Assembly: GCA_027296055.1 (NCBI GenBank)
Contig: JAPUJT010000033.1
Location: 48,121 to 112,120, forward strand
From: Planctomycetota bacterium
GTDB lineage: Bacteria; Planctomycetota; JAPUJT01
Reading direction: 5' to 3'
DNA: 64,000 nt
Shown one piece after another: positions 33,659-42,000 of the stretch. Each line of letters starts with the position of its first letter. The stretch's first letter is position 1. Under the pieces are notes generated by a model. It was given only the letters and a program-made list of their open reading frames with translations. It did no database searches and had not been told where the DNA came from. The translations under genes and the position numbers were made by a program.

Positions 33659-34642
33659 CTACTCGAGTACGGCTTCGATGATCTGGTCGGGAGAGATCTC
33701 CTCGGCTTCGCCCTCGAAGCTCAGGATGACCCGGTGCCGCAAGGCCGGGACCGCCGCGTAACGGATATCCTCCTCGCTCACGTTGAACCTACCCTCGAGG
33801 ATCGCCTTGATCTTCCCGCCGAGGATCAACGCCTGGATGCCGCGGGGACTGGCGCCGTACCGTACGTACCGCCGGACGATATCCGGGCTCCCGTCGCGCC
33901 CCGGGTGGGTCCCCATCACGGTCCGGATGGCGTACCGCTTGACGTGATCCGCCGCGGCGATGTGGCGAACCGTCTCCTGCATCTCGTGGATCTCCTTCCG
34001 CCCCAGGACTGCCGAGACCTTGGGCTCCCGGGCGGCGGTCGTCCGATCGATCACCTCCACCAGGTGGTCCTCCTCCACGAATTCGATCTGCAACTTGAAG
34101 AAGAAGCGATCCACCTGGGCCTCGGGGAGAGGATAGGTCCCCTCCATCTCGATCGGGTTCTGGGTTCCCAGGACGAAGAACGGCGTCTCGAGGGCGTGGG
34201 TGGTTCCACCGGCGGTGACCGTCAGTTCCTGCATCGCCTCCAGGAGGGCCGACTGCGTCTTCGGTGTGGCGCGGTTGATCTCGTCCGCCAGAACTATGTT
34301 GGCGAAGACCGGACCCTGCCGGAAACTGAAATCTCTCTCCCCGTTCTCCGATTCCGCCATGATCGTCGTCCCCGTGATATCGGCGGGCATCAGGTCGGGG
34401 GTGAACTGGATCCGAGAGAAACGGAGGGACAGGGCATCGGCGAGGGTCCGCACGAGGAGGGTCTTCCCGAGACCCGGCACTCCCTCCAGGAGGACGTGCC
34501 CCCGCGCGAAGAGGCAGATCAGGACCTTCTCGATCAGGTCCTCGTACCCGACGATCCGCTTCTGCACCTCCTTCGACACACGCTCGAACTGCTGCCGGAA
34601 CGTCTTCGTCCTGTCTTGCATCTTCGTCTTGGTCAGCGCCAA
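33659..34642 (-). CDS. MoxR family AAA+ ATPase
   Basis: 327 aa. Walker A 'LLEGVPGLGKTLLVRTLADAL', Walker B 'IVLADEINRATPKTQSALLEAMQE', sensor 'FFVLGTQNPIEMEGTYPLPEAQVDRF' and the C-terminal lid 'YVRYGASPRGIQALIL' are complete. TTG 34642 with AAGGA 7 bases upstream is preferred; ATG 34621 is an alternative. Chaperone-type ATPase, likely acting on the neighbouring VWA proteins. Starts 4 bases after the coiled-coil protein. Confidence 0.94.
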   Translation of the reverse strand: MALTKTKMQDRTKTFRQQFERVSKEVQKRIVGYEDLIEKVLICLFARGHVLLEGVPGLGKTLLVRTLADALSLRFSRIQFTPDLMPADITGTTIMAESENGERDFSFRQGPVFANIVLADEINRATPKTQSALLEAMQELTVTAGGTTHALETPFFVLGTQNPIEMEGTYPLPEAQVDRFFFKLQIEFVEEDHLVEVIDRTTAAREPKVSAVLGRKEIHEMQETVRHIAAADHVKRYAIRTVMGTHPGRDGSPDIVRRYVRYGASPRGIQALILGGKIKAILEGRFNVSEEDIRYAAVPALRHRVILSFEGEAEEISPDQIIEAVLE

Positions 34643-34646
34643 TCGA

Positions 34647-36065
34647 TCATTCCTTCTCTTCAGGCTGTATCAGGTCGAAATACCGCTTGATGTACTCACG
34701 GTATCCGACGGGGATCTCCTCTCGATAGAGGACGTCCTCCGCCAGTTGCTTGTACTTCGCGTACTTCTCCCGGTAGGAGAGGGCCGAGCGACCCGACTCC
34801 TGGGGGGCCTTCAGAACCGAGGAGGAAGACTTCCCTTTCCCTTCCTTGGCCCTCACACCCTGTTCGTCCGTCTCCTCCGGCTCGTCCCGTTTGGGATCGC
34901 CGAACGGGGACTCCGTCGTGCCCCTCCCCCACCGGTCCGCCGCCCGGCGCCCCTGCTGCTGCTGCCTGCCCTCGCGCTGCTTTGGCCGGGGCGGGCGATT
35001 TGGATTCTGCCAGAACTCGAAGTCGTCCGGATCCATCCAATCGCTCAGCTCCCCGATCTCCCCCTCCAGCTCCTCGAGGAACTGCAGGACTTTGTTGACG
35101 AACCGGAGGTCCTTGTTGAGATTCCGGAGCCTCCTGAGGAGGGCCTTCAGCTCCTCCTCTCCGACGTCTCCGAGATCTTCCATCTGGATCCGCTTGTCGG
35201 CCAGCTCTTCGAGCACCCTCTCGAGCATGCGAGTGGCCTGCGAGAAATGCGCCGACTCGATCTCCAGAGCGATCGGCTTGAGCAGGGGCACCTCCTTCAT
35301 CCGCTCGAGCAGTGAGGACATGTCCTTGGCCCGTTTCTGGATCATCTTCTTCTTGTCCGAGCGCATCTCGGCGATCACCTTGCCCGTACTGGCGAGGATC
35401 GACCGCTTGGTCACCGGCTTCTTCCCCAGCTCATCCGCCAGTCGGCGAAGCCGGTCGAGGGCCGCCTCCTTCTCCGGGGAGAGAGTGCCGGTCTTCTCCG
35501 CCTCCAGGAAGTCCTCGAGGGCCTCCCGGCGCTCATCGACGGCAGCGAGGAACTCGAGCGGCGGGCCGGGCGGCGGGGGAAATATCATCAGGGGGATCGC
35601 CACGAGCGCGAGGATCGGAAGGGGAAGGTAGTACGCCTCCCGGGGAGACCGGAACGGGATCACCTGTCCGGGCCGGATCCTCTTGGCCATCAGGGCCGCG
35701 TCTTCCATGACCGCCTCCGCGACTCCTGTCGTTCGCGGTGAAAGATCCACAGCGGTGCTGAGGCGGTCCGCCAGTCCCCCGTGATCGTCCAGCAACTTGG
35801 CGAGGGCGATCGGATCGCGCCGGCGGAGGAGTGTCGCCACGGCGGCGACGAGGAGGGCGAGCCCCCCCGCCCCCGCGGCCAGTATCGGAATCGCCTCGCC
35901 TCGCAGGAGGAACGCCCCCGCGGCGGCGGCGCAGCAGGCATAGAATCCGGTCCTCAGGAACGTCCGTCCGAACGAGGTGAGCCGCGCTCGGCGGAGGAGA
36001 GCGGAAACCTTGAGGCGAACGACGTCCCTCGAATCCGCCTTATTTTGCGTAGGCTCGGATGGCAT
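34647..36065 (-). CDS. Coiled-coil membrane protein of the MoxR operon (DUF4175-like)
   Basis: 472 aa. Two N-terminal membrane helices (about 35-85) and a third near 150 (YYLPLPILALVAIPLMIF), a long helical/charged region (about 180-340), a low-complexity Gln/Arg-rich stretch, and the C-terminal motif 'EEIPVGYREYIKRYFDLIQP'. That ending ('IPxGYRExVxRYF') recurs in proteins next to MoxR/BatA genes. ATG 36065 has AAGGA 8 bases upstream inside the TPR gene and overlaps its 3' end by 26 bases. Probably an inner-membrane scaffold. Confidence 0.72.
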   Translation of the reverse strand: MPSEPTQNKADSRDVVRLKVSALLRRARLTSFGRTFLRTGFYACCAAAAGAFLLRGEAIPILAAGAGGLALLVAAVATLLRRRDPIALAKLLDDHGGLADRLSTAVDLSPRTTGVAEAVMEDAALMAKRIRPGQVIPFRSPREAYYLPLPILALVAIPLMIFPPPPGPPLEFLAAVDERREALEDFLEAEKTGTLSPEKEAALDRLRRLADELGKKPVTKRSILASTGKVIAEMRSDKKKMIQKRAKDMSSLLERMKEVPLLKPIALEIESAHFSQATRMLERVLEELADKRIQMEDLGDVGEEELKALLRRLRNLNKDLRFVNKVLQFLEELEGEIGELSDWMDPDDFEFWQNPNRPPRPKQREGRQQQQGRRAADRWGRGTTESPFGDPKRDEPEETDEQGVRAKEGKGKSSSSVLKAPQESGRSALSYREKYAKYKQLAEDVLYREEIPVGYREYIKRYFDLIQPEEKE

Positions 36066-39000
36066 CGATGTCTTCCTTGAACTCTTCGTCCTGTCGCTTG
36101 TGCAGATCCGGTCCGATCAGCTCCTCCGCCCTCTCGAGTAGACGGCTCGCTTCATCCGCCTTCCCCCTGTGGTGAGCCGACAGGGCGCGGCCCAGGAGAA
36201 GCGCGCCATCATCCTTGCTACCGAACAGGTCCAACAAGGACTGCGACTTCTCGAAGGCGGTCGCGGCCGCCTCCGCATCTCCCTTCCGGAGCTGAATCCA
36301 CCCGAGACTGCTCCAGCCTGTCGAGGAGAAGGGTAGACCCTCTGCGTTCGTCGTCGCCGCCGAGACCGCGGCGTCCCAGTCCTTCGTGAAGTTGGCATGG
36401 AGGTTGGCGATGCTCGAGTAGGTGTTCACGTTCCAGGGCTTCTTGCTGAGCTGCTCCTCCAGGGAGGCGATTTGCTCCCGGGCGATCGGCTCTGCCTCCG
36501 CCAGGCGATCCAGCTTCTTGAGGTATCTCATCTTCAAGGTTCTGATGGAGGTCTGCTGCCTCTCGAGCGCCTTCTCGTCGTCCAGCTCATCCGGCGCGAC
36601 CCTGTCCGCCCGCTCGATCCACCGCAGGGCCTCTTCGTAGAGCTCGTGGCCCGCAAGAAGGCGAGCCGCCTCGATGAAATAAGCGTGCGTTCGACCCCTG
36701 TAGCCTCGGAGGATATCCTCTTCGAGATCGGCTGCCTTCTCGTCCTTGCCGAGCGCCTCGTAGACGAGCAGGAGCAGGTTTCCCGGGGCCTTCCGGCTGG
36801 ACCTCCACCGCCCCTGATTGTAGCTCTGGGTCACCACTGTGCTGCCACCGACGAAGTAGCTGATCATGCTGGAAGAACTCCGGAGTGAGCGGATACCCTT
36901 CTTCCAGAGCTCCTCGAGCATCGGCAGGGCCTCCTCGTACTGCCCCTCCTTGGCCAGGCGGGTGGCCACCTGTTGCTGGAGCGATTGGTTGTCCTTATCC
37001 TTCTCGTAGGCCTCACGGTAGAGATCGATGGCGAGCTGGGGCTGTTCGATCTGGTCGTAGATGGAGGCGAGGAGCTTCCGGAGCCGTTGATTCGCAGGCT
37101 GGAGCTCGAGCTGCTCTTTTATCGGGTCCAGGATCGCCTCCTGACGGCCTGGGTCCTTCACCGTGCGCCTCAGCCGGGTGGTCAACGATCCGTTGATGAA
37201 GGATGCCTCCATCTCGTATTCGAACGCTTTGGTTTCGTCTCCACTCCGCCGGAGGATCTCGGCCGCCTTCGTGAGCGCGCCGCGGTGGGAGAGGCGGCCG
37301 AGTGCCACGTCCCGCTCGATCTCCCCCATCGCCCGATCGTCCAACTCGTATCGAGTCAAGCGATCGATCAGCGTGGACCGGCCGCTCGGTGAGCTGCTGT
37401 AGTATCGATTCTGGTACTCGTACAGGGGATACTTCGCAGTCCTTCCGGCCCGCCTCCAGGACGCCACGGCCTCCTCGGATTGGCCCCGCCTCTGCTGAAG
37501 GTCGCCGATCTTCCAGAGGAGGCTCGAGACCTTCCCCTCGTCTCGCTCCTCCGTCTCCTTCCAGCCGAAGCAAGCCTTCAAGGCGGAGTCCAGGTCTCCG
37601 CTCCTGCGCGCACTCAGGTAGAGGCCTCCCCACGCCGCCTTGTCGTATGGAGCCTCCTCCACACGTATCCGGAAGATCCGGGATGCTTCCTTCAGGTCAT
37701 CGGCGAAGAGCCGTTCCAGTCCGAGGAGCAGGACCTGATTTGCCGTTCTGTCCGCCGCGGCAGCGGAACGCGCCTCATCGAGAAGCTCACCCGCCGTGTC
37801 ATCGGCGAGCAGGTACCGCAGGATCGCCTCGGACGATATGAGCGACGCCGGAGTGGTCTTCCCACCGAAGGCCTCCAGGTAGGTCTGCAGCGCGCCCTTC
37901 AGGTCTCCCGATTCGAGGAGGGCGCTGGCCAGGCTGGTGCGGATCGAGTCCATGCTCCTCCCTGTAGGGGCCAGTCGAATCGCCTCACGATAGGCCTCCA
38001 CCGCTTCGTCATACAGCTTGTTGGATGCGAACGTTCTCCCCAGAGTCTGCTGGGAGGAGTAGGATTGCAGATCCCTCTGTCCCGCCTTCCAGTATTCGAC
38101 GGCCTTATCCTTCTCGCCGATCTTCATGTAGAGTCGCGCCAGCTCGCTGGAACGAGACTTCTTCTCGTTGGGAAAGATCTCGATGATGTGCTCGACTGTT
38201 TCGATAGCCTTGGCCCAGTCTCTGTCTTCCTGGTAGATCTCGGAGACCGCCTGGAGGGGCTCCTTGCTGGAAGGGTGCTCTTCCGCGGCCTTCTGCAGGT
38301 ACGACTTCGCCTGATCCAGCTCTCCCCTGGAGCGGTACGCCTTCGCGAGAAACAGTAGGGTCGGCAGCGCCTTCGGATCCTCTACCAGCTTCGCCTTGAG
38401 CTGGTAGAGCAGCACGTCGAGGTTTTTCTCCTCCTTGTAGATCGTTTCCATCGCCTGGTAGACCTGATGCTCTTGCCGATCGCCCGTGGCAATCTCCAAT
38501 GCCTCTCCGAGCACCACGAGCGCTTCCGAGGACTCTCCGATCTGCTTCAGCATGTGCGAGAGCCGGATGAGGTGCTGGGAGCTACGATCGGGCGCCTTCT
38601 CGATGAAGGTCCTCATTGCCTCCACCGCCTCCTCGTGGAAGCGGGCCCGGTCGAAAGCGTCGGCGAGTTGCATGTAGGTGTGGGGCTTCGTCTTGTCCTC
38701 CAGCTTCAGGATGTACTCCTTCGCCTTTTCCAGGTCCCCCGCTCGCCGGTACAGGTGGGCCAGGGTGCTGTAGCCTCCCTTCTTTCCGGTAGGCGGGGCC
38801 TGGTACATGTAAGGGGAGAAGCTCATCGGGCTGGAGGCAGTGAAGCTCTGGGTGTCAGCGGGAAGGGTGGAGAGCCAACGTTCGCCCCAGGCGATCGCCT
38901 CTTCCATCCGCCCCATTCCCTGGTACTCGTCCATCAGCATCTTGAGGATGCGTTGCTCGTGGGGCCTGGCCTCGAGCGCTCGGTTCAGGACCTCCATCAT

Positions 39001-42000
39001 TTCCGGTATCTTCCGGTGCGCCTTCAGCGTGGCGGCGAGCAGAAGCCATACGTCCGCGTCATCGCCCTTTACCTCCGCCAGCGTCCTGAGGATTCCAATG
39101 AACTTGTCGCCCTCGAGGGAGACCCGGAGAATATTCGCGCCCCGATTGCCGGAACTGAACAGGCCGTAAACGAAGCCCGGCTGCATCTCACGCAACTGAT
39201 CAAGGAGCTTCATCGCCTCGGGAATCTGATCGCGGTAAAAGGCGAGCCTCGCGGCCTGGGTGACGATTTCAAACCCGCGCCAGTGGTACTTGGCGCCCGC
39301 CTCGAGCCCCTTCCTGTAGATCTCCGCCGCGAGGTCATCGCGCTGGAGCTCGAGCAGGAAGTTGCCGAGCGACATGTAGGAGTTGGCGTCTTGCGGTGAG
39401 ACCATATCCATCCAGGATTCTCTGGATGCTTCGCCATCTGCTTCCATGTCGAGGAGGTTTCCCAGGACATAGTAGAGGGCGGTACGTTCCCCGGCTCCGG
39501 TGCGAAGCTCGATCTCCTTGCGTAGGTCGGCTATCGCCCCCTTCCGGTCACCCCGGGCTATGTGGACCTTTCGACCGAGCTGGTGGACCTCCGGGAGGTA
39601 GGGCGCTTCCTGGCGCAAGAGGACCAGGTGCTTCGCCGCCTCCTCGAACATCTCCTGCGAGTTGTAGAGCCGGGCCAGCTTCAGCCGCTTCTTGATGTTC
39701 CTCGGGTTTTCCTCCACCGCGGCGGCCAGGTCGGTGAGAATCTTTTCCGACTTACCCGTTCGCTGGTACAGGACCTTCAATCTCCGCTCGGATTCACGAA
39801 AGTAGTAATCGTTGTTGGTGGATGGAAAGTCCGTCAGGATCGACTCGTACTGCTCGATGGCATCTTCCCACTCCTCCCCCTTCTCGAGGGCGCGAGCGTA
39901 GTCCATTTTCTGCCAAGGGTACTTCGCCTTCTCCATGCCGAAGAGACGGAAGAGGGGGAGGATCTCCGCCTGCAGATCGTTGGCCTGGGCAAACCGCTGG
40001 ATCTCCCACGAGTAATGGCTTTGCCCGGGGTTTTCGCGGTAGTACCTCATCAGAGCGCGCACTCCCGCCTTCGGCTCCCCCTTCTTCGTGAACAGGTCCG
40101 CCATCGCGAAGTAGTTCTCTCGCGTGTCGAATCGGGTGGAGAATCCCGTCCGGGCGGCTCGCCCGTAAGACCGACGGGAGTACTGGAAGGAGCTTCCGGT
40201 CGGTCCCGCGTGGGTTGGCACGAGAGGGAGGCCTTTCCTCTCGCGGTACCGGGCTATATCGCTGTTCATTTCCTTCTTCAGGGAGATCATCTGCCGCTGC
40301 GCCTCGATCGCTTCGTCCAGCTCGCGCTCCTTCTCATGGAGGGTGGCGATGGCGGTCCAGAGGGCTACGGCCAGATCGGGTGTGCAGTGCTCCAGGGCCT
40401 CTCGATAGACGGCGATCGAATCCTCTACCTGATCTTCCTCCTCGAGGATTTCCGCCAGCTTGACGGTGGCCTCGAGGTAAGCCTTGCGGGCCTCCTCGCG
40501 CTGCTCCTCGTCCTCTCCCCCCATCGCGGGCAGGCTCTCCTCCATCTGGCTGCGGTATCGCTCCTGCGCCACTTCGGCGAGCTTTCCCTCCTTGTACGCC
40601 ACCTTGGCGTCGTTGGTGTAACCCCCCTCCCGGAGGGAGTCGTACGCCCGCATGAATTCCTTCCGCTTCTTGTAAATCAGGCCGAGGTTGCGGATCGAGC
40701 GCCGGGAAATGCCGCTCGCGTTGTGCCGGTAGTGCCACTCGTGAACGGGATTCTTCATCCGCGCTTTCGAGTCGGCCTGGGCGCGCAGGTAGAGCTCCTC
40801 GGCTTCATCGTACTTCTCGTTCTGGAAGTAGATGTCACCCACGAAGGTGAGGTTGAGGAAGTCGTCCCCTTGCTCGAGGATCTCATCGAGGGCCTGCTTC
40901 GATTGTCCGTCGCCTCCCATCTTGAAGGCCGAACGCGCCAGGGCGGCGAGAATGTCCCGCTCCGATGGGACCCACCGGTTCATCCGCCGTTCCCTCTTTT
41001 GATCCGTGACCACGAGATCGATCACGGCGTCGATCTGCGCCTTGGTGGCGTTGTCTCGTATGTAGAAGGGAATGGAGTTGCGAGTGTTCGTGCGTAGCTT
41101 CTTCTCCTCCTTTTCCGTCATCTCGTTCGGGTCCTCCCGCACTCGCTCGATGAGTGTCCGGTAGTGCCCGACTGCCTCCTCGTCCTGATCATCCGATGCC
41201 GCGCGCCTCGCCAGGAGGGCGACGAAGCGAGAGCTGTCCGGGAGCGATTCGGCCCCCTTCCGGAGGGTCTCCCCGGACTCCTCCTGCATCCCCGACTGGA
41301 CATAGAGCGCCGCCAGCTCGAGAGTCTCCTCTCTCGTGCGATCCTCCTTCGCCTGCAGGGCCTCGAGTCGCTCCTGACGGATGTCCGCGCGGCGCCCGTG
41401 GATGTTCTGGATCAGCTGCCAGATCTCCTCCTCCGGTTCCTTGGGCCGGACGTAGGTCTGGGGGTACCACCAGGTCTGAATCGCTTGCCAGATCTGGGTG
41501 AAGACGTCCTTGTCCCATTCCTTCTCCAGCATCCCACGATAGATCTCGAGGGCCTTGGCAGGCTGACTCAGCTCCCTCTCGTAAATCATTGCCAGGCTGA
41601 GCAGGGCCTCGAGGTTCATCGGAGTCTGGGCGATTTCCTCCTCCAGGATCTCGGCGAACTCTGCCAGGAGGCCGTGCTTCTGGAAGTAGTCTCTCGCCAG
41701 GCGAAAATTGCTGCGCTTCTTCGTGTTGGATCCGGAGTAATACCAGTATCCCCAGGATGAGTCGTAGATCAGCTCGTCCTTATCACCCCTCTTTTTCTTT
41801 TTCTTCTCCTCCTTCGATCCGAGGAGCCTTCGTCCGACATCGACCGCCTTCTCCTTCTGCTTCAGATCCATCCAGAGGGCGCCAAGCTCGTTGAGGGCCT
41901 TCCGGTGCGTCGGCTTGACCTCCAGCACCCTCTGGTAGGCGTCCGCCGACCTCTCTCGCTTTCCCATTTTTCTCAGGACGCGGGCCTTTTCGATCCATAG